From Verrucomicrobiia bacterium (lineage in GTDB: Bacteria; Verrucomicrobiota; Verrucomicrobiia; Limisphaerales; Pedosphaeraceae): a stretch of DNA of 64,000 nt. Under the pieces are notes generated by a model, which made no database searches, was not told the origin of the DNA, and saw nothing but the letters and a program-made list of their open reading frames with translations. Shown here piece by piece: positions 1 to 8,551 of this stretch; the stretch's first letter is position 1, and each line of letters begins with the position of its first letter. The stretch covers positions 120,459-184,458 of the forward strand of contig DATAUW010000009.1 of NCBI GenBank assembly GCA_036268055.1, written 5' to 3'. Both the position numbers and the translations under genes were made by a program.

Positions 1-1997
1 CTGGCCCAAAGTGAATGATAAATCGCATGCCGCTCCGGCGATTGAATTCCCCGCGCGCGAATGGCCACGGACATCGCCAACCAAAAACTTACCGCCAGGT
101 TCATGCAACCAATTCCCAGGATGCCTATCACTCCAAGCCAAAACGCCGCCGTCGTCAATACCGATATTCCGATCGTTGCCGAAGCCGTAACCAGCATGCT
201 TGACGAAAGCGTCACGTGGCGGATGTCCAGCGGCAGCCCGGCGAACTTCGCCACTTCCGGTATCAACCCCAGCATGAATCCGAAGGAAATATTTCCCGCG
301 AGCCCGGCGACATTGCGCGTCCAGAAACGTCCGAACCGCAAGGCGCGACTCGTGCCAAGCACACGAACCAACCGCTGATCCGTCTCCAGTGCTTCGCCGA
401 TGCGATGGCACACGAACCAGTTATCCGCCCACGCGGCGGCGAGGCTGGAAGCCCACAACAGCACGCCCGTGAAAGCCGCGTATAAAATGCTCGGCCCGAA
501 AAAAGATACGGCGTGAATCGCCTTCACCGCCCGTTCAGGCGTCATCATCGTCGCTCCGGTGAGCCACAATACCAAAAAATGCAATGCCAGCATCGTAGGC
601 GCAACCAGCGCCAGATTTCCCACGATTGAGGCGAACTGCGACCGGATCAGGCATACGATCTCGTTCACCAGCGCTTCGAGCGCGGCTGGTTCGCGAACTT
701 GATGCATGCGATCCGCCAGCGCGGGTGCAGTATTGGCCGGTTGCTTGGTGGCCAGCGTTGAGCCGGTTAATTGAATCGCGACAAACCCGGTGGAATAATT
801 CACCGACGCCGCAAAGCCTTCCAGCAACCCGGGCAATTCCCAACCAAGAATGATGATCTTGAACCAGGTCGTGAACGCCATGATGACTCCGCCGCCCGCC
901 GCCCGCCGCAGCATTTCGCCATACTCCTTCGGCGTCCGCGCGATATAATGTTCACCCGTCTCACCGCTGCGCTCGACGATTTTTCGCGTCAGCAGATGAA
1001 AATTTTGCTGCAACAAAACCATCACACTCTCCCGCGCGCGATTTTCGCGGACCAGCCGCGCGACAAATTCCGCGATCCGATTCAACGGCAGCGCCTGGTC
1101 AAAATTAAGTTCCAGCAATATCGCAAACCGATCCAATCCCGCCTCAATGAACGCCAGTTGGTAAACCACATCCGTGCTCACGCCGCGCTTTTCGAGATGC
1201 GTCAGCACTTCTTCCGCCGCGTGATGGCACGCATCCGTCAAGGCACGCAGGTGATTGAGTTCCGCGAGTAACGTCGCCGGGTCGCCAGAGTCGCGGGCAT
1301 TGACAACCGCTTGCAAGGCGCCGGTCAGTTTAAAAAACGGCAGATCCCGCACGCGTTGATGCTTGATGCGCGCGCGAATGGCGGCGGAACAACCGCTGAT
1401 GCGCAGTTGTGCGGCGAGTTGAAATAGCGCGTCCTCCAATTCCTCGGCCAGCGTGTTCCAGTCGCCCTCCTCATCACTCACGTTGAACTCCAGTAGATCG
1501 CGAAAACGCTGCAACGTCGCCTCATCCAATTTTTCGATCCAGGCATCGTCATTGCGATGTGGAAAAAACCGGTCGAACAACACGCCCAGTTCCGTTGCGC
1601 CGGGCGGCGGCAGAATTTTTCGCGACAACCTTTCGCCTATTTCCCGCAGCATGCCAAATTGCCGCGGCAAACCCGTCTCACAAAATAATTCCAGCGCGCT
1701 CGTCTCGCGAATGATGGACCGTAACGTGCGCGCCACCGAAATTTTCCATTCGGGATTTTTGTCGAGCACGTCCAAGAGCCGCCGCAAACGTCCGGTCTGG
1801 ATTTGCAATTCGGAAAGCGCCTGCACTTCGTCCTCGTGGCCCGGTCGGCGAATCCATTGAACGACATTCACCAGCCAGTTCAACCGATGTTCCAGCGTGT
1901 CCGTGGGCGAAGCCGATGACGCAAGCACATCCAGCGGCGTCAACGCCGAATGTTGCCCCGCAAAACGGTCGAGCCAAAGTTTTAGACGCGGTGCCAT
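1..1997 (-). CDS. Gcr-like 'SpecificRecomb' family membrane protein, C-terminus cut by window edge
   Basis: Reading the minus strand from the ATG at 1997 gives 665 codons without a stop, so the gene runs off the left edge. The N-terminal two thirds is soluble and helical. The C-terminal third has several hydrophobic segments, followed by a signature I recognise from the PF10136 family: GLIPEVAKFAGLPLDIRHVT and then an alanine/serine-rich membrane segment. The family is named after gonococcal Gcr and is often labelled site-specific recombinase, but it looks like an integral membrane protein and no recombinase catalytic motif is visible here. I would therefore not infer DNA recombination. The ATG start is supported by continuous helical coding sequence from it. 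Family fairly sure, function unknown. Confidence 0.75.
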   Translation of the reverse strand, partial: MAPRLKLWLDRFAGQHSALTPLDVLASSASPTDTLEHRLNWLVNVVQWIRRPGHEDEVQALSELQIQTGRLRRLLDVLDKNPEWKISVARTLRSIIRETSALELFCETGLPRQFGMLREIGERLSRKILPPPGATELGVLFDRFFPHRNDDAWIEKLDEATLQRFRDLLEFNVSDEEGDWNTLAEELEDALFQLAAQLRISGCSAAIRARIKHQRVRDLPFFKLTGALQAVVNARDSGDPATLLAELNHLRALTDACHHAAEEVLTHLEKRGVSTDVVYQLAFIEAGLDRFAILLELNFDQALPLNRIAEFVARLVRENRARESVMVLLQQNFHLLTRKIVERSGETGEHYIARTPKEYGEMLRRAAGGGVIMAFTTWFKIIILGWELPGLLEGFAASVNYSTGFVAIQLTGSTLATKQPANTAPALADRMHQVREPAALEALVNEIVCLIRSQFASIVGNLALVAPTMLALHFLVLWLTGATMMTPERAVKAIHAVSFFGPSILYAAFTGVLLWASSLAAAWADNWFVCHRIGEALETDQRLVRVLGTSRALRFGRFWTRNVAGLAGNISFGFMLGLIPEVAKFAGLPLDIRHVTLSSSMLVTASATIGISVLTTAAFWLGVIGILGIGCMNLAVSFWLAMSVAIRARGIQSPERHAIYHSLWA

Positions 1998-2454
1998 GAT
2001 CCTTTAAGTCCCTTAAACAACAACATGTAAGCGAACATCAGCATCCATCATGCCTCCAAATATTTCTTTCGAGCTTTCTCAAACGAGATAGATTTGCTGA
2101 TAATTTAAAGAATCCCAGTCCGTCCTTTAATTTCATCACCCGCATTTTGCAAACCTGCGCGAGTGGGCAACGCAAATTGCGAATCACCTAAAAAAAATAT
2201 CCGCACTTATCCGCACTTTTGCGCTCGGACGCGCTCGACGATTCACAAACATCGCAGAGTTCGTTCAAAACCATCTCCAAATCACTCAATTTACAAAGAG
2301 CGGCATCCATCCTAGCACAGTTCCCGGGAAAAATCTAATCTGCCACTTCATCACCTGCGGCAGCGTGCAGCGCCCATCCATTACATTCTTCGCAACTTTT
2401 TATACTTCACAGATTTCAACATTTGAACCATCGTGCTACCAACAAAGGCTGATT
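1998..2454. other. Non-coding gap between divergent genes
   Basis: About 457 bases separate the minus-strand Gcr-like gene from the plus-strand SPFH gene, so both promoters should lie here. No convincing coding sequence is visible. The middle part holds a duplicated ATCCGCACTT motif that recurs near 51.7 kb (listed separately). I could not pick a persuasive -35/-10 pair. Confidence 0.6.
2198..2245 (+). repeat. Dispersed intergenic repeat, copy 1
   Basis: The block at 2198-2218 contains two tandem copies of ATCCGCACTT. Its reverse complement matches 51683-51703 at 20 of 21 positions. Short blocks CTCGGA and GACGATTCA follow here and are also found in the same order in the second copy, with different spacing. 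The element lies upstream of the SPFH gene. Confidence 0.55.
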
Positions 2455-3534
2455 ATGGGTTTAATTGATTATCTCAAAACACAATTCCTCGAAATCATCG
2501 AGTGGCAGGACGATTCCCGCGACACCATCTCCTTCCGCTATCCCGACCTGGACAAGGAAATCAAGAACGGCGCGCAACTCATCGTCCGCGAGTCGCAAGT
2601 CGCACAATTCGTGTATCTCGGCCAGTTCGGCGATTCCTTTGGCCCGGGCAAGCACACGCTGACCACCGATAACATCCCCATTCTCTCCACGCTCAAAGGC
2701 TGGAAGTATGGCCTCCACTCGCCGTTCAAAGCCGACGTCTATTTCGTCAATACGCGCCTCTTCACCGGCAACAAATGGGGAACCGCCAATCCCATCATGA
2801 TGCGCGATCCCGATTTCGGCATCGTTCGCGCGCGCGCCTACGGCACATTTGATTTTCATGTCACCGATGTGAAGCTGTTCCTCAAGGAAGTCGCCGGCAC
2901 GGATGACCATTTCCGTCTCGATGAATTTGCCGACACCATGCGCTCGCGCATCGTCAGCGTCTTCACCGACGCAATGGCTTCCGCCAAGGTTCCCGTACTC
3001 GACCTCGCTTCCCGCTACACTGAACTCGGCGCCGCCCTGCTCCCGCTCATTAATCCCGCCGTGATGAGCAAATACGGGATCGAGATTCCCAGCTTCATTG
3101 TTGAGAACGTCTCCGTGCCGCCCGAAGTCGAACAAGCGATTGACAAACGCAGCAGCATGGCCGCCATCGGCAACCTCAACGACTACGTCAAATATCAAAT
3201 GGCCGAAGGCATGGGCAAAGGTGGCGAAGGTGGTAACCTCGCCGGAACCGCCGCCAGCCTCGGTGCCGGTCTCGCGATGGGCAATCAAATGGTCTCCGCC
3301 CTGAACACCCCACAAACCACACCGCCCGCTGGCGGCGCAGGCGCTGTTCCACCGGTTATTTCAGCAGGCGGTGGCACACCGGAATTGCTTGGCACCTCCG
3401 ATGTCGCACGCATCCTCGGCGTGAGCGAAGGCGATGTGATCGCCACCCTCGAAAAAGGCGACATCAAAGGCAAAAAAATCGGCGCAACCTGGCGCGTGAC
3501 AAAGTCCGCATTGGACGAGTTTTTGAAGTCGTAA
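2455..3534 (+). CDS. SPFH-domain (YdjI / virion-core-like) protein with C-terminal excisionase-type helix-turn-helix
   Basis: The 359-residue product starts MGLIDYLKTQFLEIIEW and matches the SPFH 'virion core-like' family typified by Bacillus YdjI. These are membrane-associated scaffold proteins. The SPFH body covers about residues 1-250, followed by a glycine/alanine-rich stretch and a Pro/Gly linker. Residues ~307-359 form a separate domain (TSDVARILGVSEGDVIATLE...GATWRVTKSALDEFL) that resembles the MerR/excisionase helix-turn-helix fold. I chose the ATG at 2455 because an AAAGG ribosome site sits at 2444-2448; a longer reading from 2365 adds an unconserved-looking leader. It is the first gene of a plus-strand group ending in a zinc-ribbon membrane protein. 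SPFH assignment is firm. The C-terminal domain may serve as a protein-binding module rather than bind DNA. Confidence 0.85.
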   Translation: MGLIDYLKTQFLEIIEWQDDSRDTISFRYPDLDKEIKNGAQLIVRESQVAQFVYLGQFGDSFGPGKHTLTTDNIPILSTLKGWKYGLHSPFKADVYFVNTRLFTGNKWGTANPIMMRDPDFGIVRARAYGTFDFHVTDVKLFLKEVAGTDDHFRLDEFADTMRSRIVSVFTDAMASAKVPVLDLASRYTELGAALLPLINPAVMSKYGIEIPSFIVENVSVPPEVEQAIDKRSSMAAIGNLNDYVKYQMAEGMGKGGEGGNLAGTAASLGAGLAMGNQMVSALNTPQTTPPAGGAGAVPPVISAGGGTPELLGTSDVARILGVSEGDVIATLEKGDIKGKKIGATWRVTKSALDEFLKS

Positions 3535-3559
3535 TTTCAATTTTCTGACGCTGAGGAAT

Positions 3560-3748
3560 TTGAAGGCGACGATAAAATTCTGCGTTGCATTGATCGCATT
3601 GACAATTATTAATACTGCGATTTGGCAGGAACTGGTGGATGGCAGACTTTATGACTGCACCGATGCCTTTGGCTTCGATTATTGGCAACCGGGAGATTGG
3701 ATCCATAATCCTGTTTCTGTCGTCGGATTGTCAGTCATCGCTCCATGA
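3560..3748 (+). CDS. Small hypothetical protein, one hydrophobic N-terminal segment
   Basis: This 62-residue reading begins at TTG with a GAGG box only three bases upstream. Its N-terminus (IKFCVALIALTIINTAIW) is hydrophobic and could be a signal or membrane anchor. The rest contains several aromatic residues and no known motif. It lies 25 bases after the SPFH gene. Its stop shares the ATGA tetranucleotide (3745-3748) with the start of the next small frame, the usual mark of translational coupling, which is the main reason to think both are real. No family recognised. Confidence 0.45.
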   Translation: MKATIKFCVALIALTIINTAIWQELVDGRLYDCTDAFGFDYWQPGDWIHNPVSVVGLSVIAP

Positions 3749-3915
3749 GTGAGCCTGATATTATCAAAGAGGGATGGGCGATGAATGATTTGTGGATTCT
3801 ATGGGAATCGTTTATCGCAATCTCGGTGGTCATTAGTGGAGGATTAGTGTTAGTGCGTTGGCCAATTCCGAAGGCTTGGACCACCGCGAGAGTTCATCGG
3901 GCTGTTAGTGGCTAA
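3745..3915 (+). CDS. Tiny hypothetical membrane protein coupled by ATGA overlap
   Basis: ATG at 3745 opens a 56-residue frame ending at TAA 3913-3915. The middle (LWESFIAISVVISGGLVLV) looks like a single membrane-spanning helix, followed by a basic tail (WTTARVHRAVSG). The start codon overlaps the stop of the preceding small frame by four bases. No family recognised. Its position between the SPFH gene and two further membrane-protein genes suggests a small membrane partner, which is inference only. Confidence 0.4.
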   Translation: MSEPDIIKEGWAMNDLWILWESFIAISVVISGGLVLVRWPIPKAWTTARVHRAVSG

Positions 3916-3958
3916 AAAATATAGTTCGACCAGACCGCGAATTTCCTTCCTTAATAAA

Positions 3959-3975
3959 TCGAACCCGATGTTCGA
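3959..3975. other. Short perfect hairpin after the small ORFs
   Basis: TCGAAC (3959-3964) and GTTCGA (3970-3975) form a perfect 6-bp stem around a five-base loop. A related GTTCGAC occurs at about 3924. There is no T-run, so it is not a classical terminator; it could be a weak attenuator or a binding palindrome. Confidence 0.25.
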
Positions 3976-4033
3976 CTGGCGTTATGTTAATTTAGAAAAT
4001 CGGATGAGACTATCTATCCTTTAAATTATTGTT

Positions 4034-4594
4034 GTGACAATAGCTGTTTTCATAATCTTGGCCTTCACTTTCGCAATGGCGATCGGTTTTGGCTGGGGTG
4101 TAATATTTGCCTCGCGCAGAAATTTCAAGCAGTTCGGCTTAAAGCCCACATCACTTTTTTCTGGGGTTGGAGGTCTGTGTTTGATCGCGACATTTGTATG
4201 GGGATTGTATGTTCTACACTTCGTAAGCGTCGCTAAACATGCTGAAGGCACCGTAGTCGCGCTTGAGCGGCATGATTCCCAAGATGGATCGCCCACTTAC
4301 GCCCCTACGTTTCGATTTCGCGATCTGAACGCGGTTGAATATACGATCTCATCTTCAGCAGGCCAGTCGCCACCCGAATTCTCTGTTGGGCAGAAGGTGG
4401 ATGTTCTTTATCTTTCATCCAATCCGCGACACGCCACCATCAACAATTATATGCAACTATGGGGCGGTCCGACGATTTTCTTCGTCTTAGGTTTCATATT
4501 CTCATTGGCGGGAATCGGCGCATTTTATTGGCCGAGGATTCATGACCGGTTCACTAAACAAAAAGTTGTTTCACCCATTCAATCGAATGTCTGA
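4034..4594 (+). CDS. DUF3592-like membrane protein
   Basis: The 186-residue product has a hydrophobic N-terminal helix (residues ~3-26), a second membrane helix (~42-65), an extracytoplasmic-looking beta domain (~70-135) and a C-terminal membrane helix (~143-168). The central part (a T..Y.P.f.F.d..g..yt pattern, followed by vGq.v.VlY....p..a.i) matches the DUF3592 fold. The start is GTG at 4034; an ATG at 4076 would remove part of the first helix. The end overlaps the next gene by eight bases, so the two are co-translated. Function unknown; context suggests a role in the SPFH/zinc-ribbon membrane group. Confidence 0.65.
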   Translation: MTIAVFIILAFTFAMAIGFGWGVIFASRRNFKQFGLKPTSLFSGVGGLCLIATFVWGLYVLHFVSVAKHAEGTVVALERHDSQDGSPTYAPTFRFRDLNAVEYTISSSAGQSPPEFSVGQKVDVLYLSSNPRHATINNYMQLWGGPTIFFVLGFIFSLAGIGAFYWPRIHDRFTKQKVVSPIQSNV

Positions 4595-5696
4595 AGCCAT
4601 AGCCCAAAAAAAATTCTCCTGCCCCGCTTGCGGTGGCGAGGCGCAATGGAATCCCGCCAAAAAAGCGCTTGTCTGCCCGTTCTGCGGCACGCTTTCGCCC
4701 GCGCAAGCGGAACTCACATCTGCCGGCACGGAGCAAATCGTCGAGCATGATCTCGTCGCGGCCTTGCGCGGCATTCCCGATGAACAACGCGGCTGGCAAG
4801 CGAAGAAAATTTCCGTCAAGTGTCAGAGTTGCCAGGCTATTTCTGTGTTCGATCCCGAACGTGTCAGCCAGCGTTGCGATTTTTGCGGATCAACCGCCTT
4901 GGTGCCGTACGAAGAAATCAAGGAGGCGTTTCGTCCCGAGAGTTTGCTTCCAATGAAGCTTAGCGAGAATCAGGTGCGCGATGCCATCCGCAGATGGTAT
5001 GGCAACCGTTGGTTCGTGCCGAACAAACTCAAGCACGCCGCGCTCACCGATACCGTCAAGGGCCTTTACATCCCCTACTGGACTTTCGACGCCCAAGTTC
5101 ACGCCGAGTGGACCGCCGAGAGCGGCTATTATTATTACACCACGGAAACTTACACCGACAACAATGGCAACACGCAAACCCGCCAGGTGCAGCACATCCG
5201 TTGGGAAGCCAGCGCCGGCGCCGTGGACCATTTTTTTGATGACGAACTTGTGCCCGCTTCCCGCGGCGTGCAGCCGGCCATGCTTCGCCGCGTCGAACCT
5301 TTTCCCACCACTCAGGAACTTGTCGCCTACAATTCCGGTTATCTTTCCGGTTGGGTGGTCGAGCGCTACCAGATTGACCTCATCGCCGCCGCCCAGCAGG
5401 CACGCCAGGAAATGGACGCTGAGATGACCCGCCTTTGCGCCGCCGAAGTTCCCGGCGACACGCATCGTGACCTGCAAGTTGAAACCGATTATTCGGGCCA
5501 AACTTTTAAGCACGTTCTCGTGCCTATTTGGCTGCTCGCCTACAATTATGGCGCGACAAATTACCAGGTCGTCATCAATGGCTACACCGGTGCGATGTGC
5601 GGAAAATATCCGAAGAGCTGGGTGAAAATCATGTTCGCAGTTTTAGGAGGCATGGCATTGGTTGGACTCGCGCTCCTCATCGCAACCCATCACTGA
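4587..5696 (+). CDS. Double zinc-ribbon membrane protein (YdjG-like)
   Basis: The 369-residue product opens with two zinc ribbons, CPACGG...CPFCGTL (residues ~9-34) and CQSCQAI...CDFCGST (~80-105). A long soluble region rich in aromatic residues follows, with one transmembrane helix near the C-terminus (IMFAVLGGMALVGLALLIA). Proteins of this kind are often mislabelled primosomal protein N' because of the ribbons, but no helicase motif is present. The ATG at 4587 is preferred because the ribbon begins right after it. Bacillus YdjG, encoded beside the SPFH protein YdjI, has a comparable ribbon-plus-membrane plan, so a shared membrane-linked function is a reasonable inference. Confidence 0.7.
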   Translation: MSEAIAQKKFSCPACGGEAQWNPAKKALVCPFCGTLSPAQAELTSAGTEQIVEHDLVAALRGIPDEQRGWQAKKISVKCQSCQAISVFDPERVSQRCDFCGSTALVPYEEIKEAFRPESLLPMKLSENQVRDAIRRWYGNRWFVPNKLKHAALTDTVKGLYIPYWTFDAQVHAEWTAESGYYYYTTETYTDNNGNTQTRQVQHIRWEASAGAVDHFFDDELVPASRGVQPAMLRRVEPFPTTQELVAYNSGYLSGWVVERYQIDLIAAAQQARQEMDAEMTRLCAAEVPGDTHRDLQVETDYSGQTFKHVLVPIWLLAYNYGATNYQVVINGYTGAMCGKYPKSWVKIMFAVLGGMALVGLALLIATHH

Positions 5697-5699
5697 GAA

Positions 5700-7121
5700 T
5701 CAGCGCGGAACCAATTTCACCACGACCGCACTTGCCGGCGGCAACATCACCGAAAACTCACCGTCGCTCGAAGGCTTTAAATATTTCCAATCGCCGCTCC
5801 ATGATCCATCGTCCTTGATCATCGCGCCGCCAATCGTCACGCCCGTAGTCGCTCCCACATCTCCATTCGACGATTTCAAATAGATAACCTGCGCGCTTCC
5901 AAAAACGCCGCTCTTGCCGATGGACACCTCCGCCGCCAATGCTCCCCTGCCGTGTTCTTTGTTGAGGATTGTCAAACAGACAACGCCATCATTCGCCATG
6001 CTCGCATAAGCAGTGAGATTTATTTCACCCGCATTGGTGTGAACCTCAACCGGCAGCATCTTTCCATGCCCGCCGAAATCGAACATCTTGATTCCGTAAC
6101 CAATCGGATGAACCAAATATCCGCCCGCCGAGGTAGTGAAACTTGCGTAACCGGGACTGCCCATTCCCTTCCCTATCGCCACCCGGTCGCCCGTGTGAAA
6201 ATTGATTCCCTCGGCGCCATGTTGCGCCCACCAATACATATAATCCAAACTCCACAATGCCGAAGCCAGCGTATCACTCACTCCTCGCGCGCCGCCGTTA
6301 TAAAAACTATTCGCCTCCTCAATCCGAATCGCCAGCCCATTCGAGATGACCGTCGGTGCATACGATAGGTAAGCTTTTTCATAATTTTTAAGGAGTTGTG
6401 GCGATAAAAGCCGGTCTTGCGCCGCGATCAAGTTCGTTGCCTTGCCTGCCGCGCCGCCGGGATATTCATGCTGTGTGGCAGCTACTACCTTGTCGGTATG
6501 TCCAAAATCTTCAGCGAAATTAACTGCCCACGACCTCCGCGCTGCTGTCGCACTCGGCCCGCAAAATTTCGCATCCGGCGCGGCGTCCGGAGCCGTGATC
6601 GCTGCCATGTAATTCTTCCACTCCTCGCGATAAACCGGATACTCCTTCGCATAAACATTCGGTTCGTTGCCGATTTCAAAACAGGCGAGATTCGCCTTAT
6701 ATCGGCCCATGATATACTTCGCTAGCTGCCCCTCGCGTTTGGGATCACCGTTATTAAGTCGGAATGTATAAATAACCTTCACCCCGGCCGCTTCGGCAAA
6801 AGCAAATAAGCTATCAATATCAGCCTCGCCTGGAACCCCTATTGTCGCCCGGTCTGCCGTGTTCCCACCCACGCGCAAATTTTTAATCCCCAGCGTCTGA
6901 AAAAGTTTTACCAGCGGCTTGTTCGACGCCCGGAAATAATATTCCCCGTTTGTCATCGGCAGTTCCATCTGCGTTTCAAAACTCAACCCACTGAACCACG
7001 GCGAAATCGCCGCGCCTGTCCGATTGGTATCAAACGTAATCGTCACCGGTGTTTGACCCGAACAGCGCCACGCTGTGACGCACAACAACCAAGTCACAAG
7101 TATAAATAGTTTTTGTTTCAA
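5700..7121 (-). CDS. Secreted GH79-like glycosidase (beta-glucuronidase/heparanase family)
   Basis: This 473-residue protein has a lipoprotein-like or Sec signal (residues 1-22, ending WRCSGQ). The TIM barrel shows the two expected clan-A catalytic glutamates: acid/base E153 in FEIGNEPN and nucleophile E269 in RIEEANSF. The C-terminal ~90 residues look like the beta domain found in GH79 enzymes, ending SAVVVKL. GH79 members release glucuronic acid or methyl-glucuronic acid from polysaccharides. The gene converges on the zinc-ribbon gene with three bases between stops and lies ten bases after the lyase-like gene, so the two are probably co-transcribed. Family moderately sure; exact substrate unknown. 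Confidence 0.75.
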   Translation of the reverse strand: MKQKLFILVTWLLCVTAWRCSGQTPVTITFDTNRTGAAISPWFSGLSFETQMELPMTNGEYYFRASNKPLVKLFQTLGIKNLRVGGNTADRATIGVPGEADIDSLFAFAEAAGVKVIYTFRLNNGDPKREGQLAKYIMGRYKANLACFEIGNEPNVYAKEYPVYREEWKNYMAAITAPDAAPDAKFCGPSATAARRSWAVNFAEDFGHTDKVVAATQHEYPGGAAGKATNLIAAQDRLLSPQLLKNYEKAYLSYAPTVISNGLAIRIEEANSFYNGGARGVSDTLASALWSLDYMYWWAQHGAEGINFHTGDRVAIGKGMGSPGYASFTTSAGGYLVHPIGYGIKMFDFGGHGKMLPVEVHTNAGEINLTAYASMANDGVVCLTILNKEHGRGALAAEVSIGKSGVFGSAQVIYLKSSNGDVGATTGVTIGGAMIKDDGSWSGDWKYLKPSSDGEFSVMLPPASAVVVKLVPR

Positions 7122-7131
7122 AATAATTTCC

Positions 7132-8391
7132 TCATTCTGGCGTCAAGTTAGGATCGGCAGCCCGGGGAATCAAAAGATTCGCGCGGCTGTTCGGTTCGAC
7201 CGGCGGCATCTTCGCGAGCAACTCCGCATAATGTGAATGCGGAAACTTATGCGCCGCCAGCCGCACAAGCGAATATAAGCTCTGCCGCGAAACGCCTCCG
7301 AGTTGTTCATCCGGCCACTTCTTATCTTCAAAAGAAAAGCCGATAAGATAATCCAGCGCCTTGCGAATGCTGCGCCCGTCCACCGTCTGGTAATTCCATA
7401 GATCCACCTTCACATTTTCCCCGAGCGCCGCCAGCGACATCAAACCGCTGAGATTCATGACGCTGTAAGTCCAACTTCGCGTGCGGGCAAGTTCCAGCGG
7501 CTGCCGGCCATCCGGCTCGATCTGCGAAGGAATGCATTTGTCCCGATCATTCCGCAAAATGTTCCGCGCCAAATCTTTTTCACCGATGAACAAGGCAAAA
7601 GACGAAGTCTGCACGTCGTAATAAGTTCCATGATTGTTCTTCGCCTTTCCTTCAGTGCGCCCAATTTTGCTCTCGCGCATCCATTTCAAAAATTGCGTGA
7701 ACCATTTCTTGATCTCCGCCCGGTCGCGTTCCGTCAGCGCCGGTGAATCCTCCAGCAGTCCGATGCCATCCACCACGCGCGTCAGCCCCCGCGTTTCAAT
7801 CAAGCCGCTGCCCCTCCCGCTGTTCACGCCGGGCACCGACTGGCCGTATTCAAGATTCGGATTCATGCGCGTGGCTGGATTAATAAACCATACGCGCAAC
7901 AATTCCACCGCCTTCGCCGCGTAATCTTCCTTGCCGGTAAAATAATAGGCCAGCGACAGCGTCTCCACGCTCGATTCCAATTCGTCGAGTGTTTGATGAT
8001 CGGAAGAATTTCGCGCCGGGTTGCGTTCCCCATCGCGACGAATGTAGGGAAAACCGTTGGTCGTATCAGGATTCGGCCAAAAATACGGCGCCTCGCTCAT
8101 GTAGTCGTGCTTGTCGCCGCTGGGCGGCACATCCTTTTTATTCACCACGCTAAACGGCCCGGCGGACATCGCCTTTTTCGCATCACGCTCGAGTTCTTTA
8201 AGCGCCGGCTGAAGATTCGTGTCGCCATCGCGCAACCGCTGGCGGGTCGCCTGGATTTGTTGCGCATCCATGATAAAAACGCGCGGGAGCGATGTCGCAT
8301 TTCCAATCGTCTTCGAGTTCGCCGCAGTCGAGATAAATGGAATCAACGAGAACCAGACGCACCAGACTGCAAATGAAAAAAATTGCTTCAT
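7132..8391 (-). CDS. Secreted alginate/glucuronan lyase-like protein (Alginate_lyase family, PL38-like)
   Basis: This 419-residue protein begins with a signal peptide (hydrophobic residues ~4-24). It carries the motif KHDYMSEAPYFWPNP (residues ~94-108) and KNNHGTYYDVQ (~251-261), both typical of the alpha-helical toroid alginate-lyase superfamily. The asparagine/histidine pair of NNHG is the likely catalytic neutraliser and base. PL38 members cut glucuronan or alginate by beta-elimination, which fits a GH79 gene directly downstream. I chose the ATG at 8391; a TTG seven codons earlier is possible. A 160-base divergent region separates it from thuA-like. Confidence 0.75.
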   Translation of the reverse strand: MKQFFSFAVWCVWFSLIPFISTAANSKTIGNATSLPRVFIMDAQQIQATRQRLRDGDTNLQPALKELERDAKKAMSAGPFSVVNKKDVPPSGDKHDYMSEAPYFWPNPDTTNGFPYIRRDGERNPARNSSDHQTLDELESSVETLSLAYYFTGKEDYAAKAVELLRVWFINPATRMNPNLEYGQSVPGVNSGRGSGLIETRGLTRVVDGIGLLEDSPALTERDRAEIKKWFTQFLKWMRESKIGRTEGKAKNNHGTYYDVQTSSFALFIGEKDLARNILRNDRDKCIPSQIEPDGRQPLELARTRSWTYSVMNLSGLMSLAALGENVKVDLWNYQTVDGRSIRKALDYLIGFSFEDKKWPDEQLGGVSRQSLYSLVRLAAHKFPHSHYAELLAKMPPVEPNSRANLLIPRAADPNLTPE

Positions 8392-8551
8392 CAAATCAAT
8401 ATTCCACGGCAATTCGTTTCTGATACACGACTCAAATTCGATTGTCAGTTATATTCATTACAAATCAGCGTTCGTTCCGCTGCTCTTTTCGCTTATTCAA
8501 GCTCGCTAATATTTTCGCAATCGGCTAAACCGCTCGCATCGCTCAATCAAC

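Noticed and set aside
1..1997. Gcr-like gene as evidence of a mobile element or integration site
   Set aside because: No integrase catalytic motif, direct repeats or tRNA end is seen; the family name is historical.
2461..3315. 284-codon open frame antisense to the SPFH gene
   Set aside because: It mirrors the codon structure of the SPFH gene, has atypical Gly/Val/Asp-rich composition and no recognisable motif; the plus-strand protein is clearly real.
3920..3980. GTTCGAC-containing stretch as a possible tRNA T-arm
   Set aside because: No acceptor stem, anticodon arm or CCA can be folded around it.
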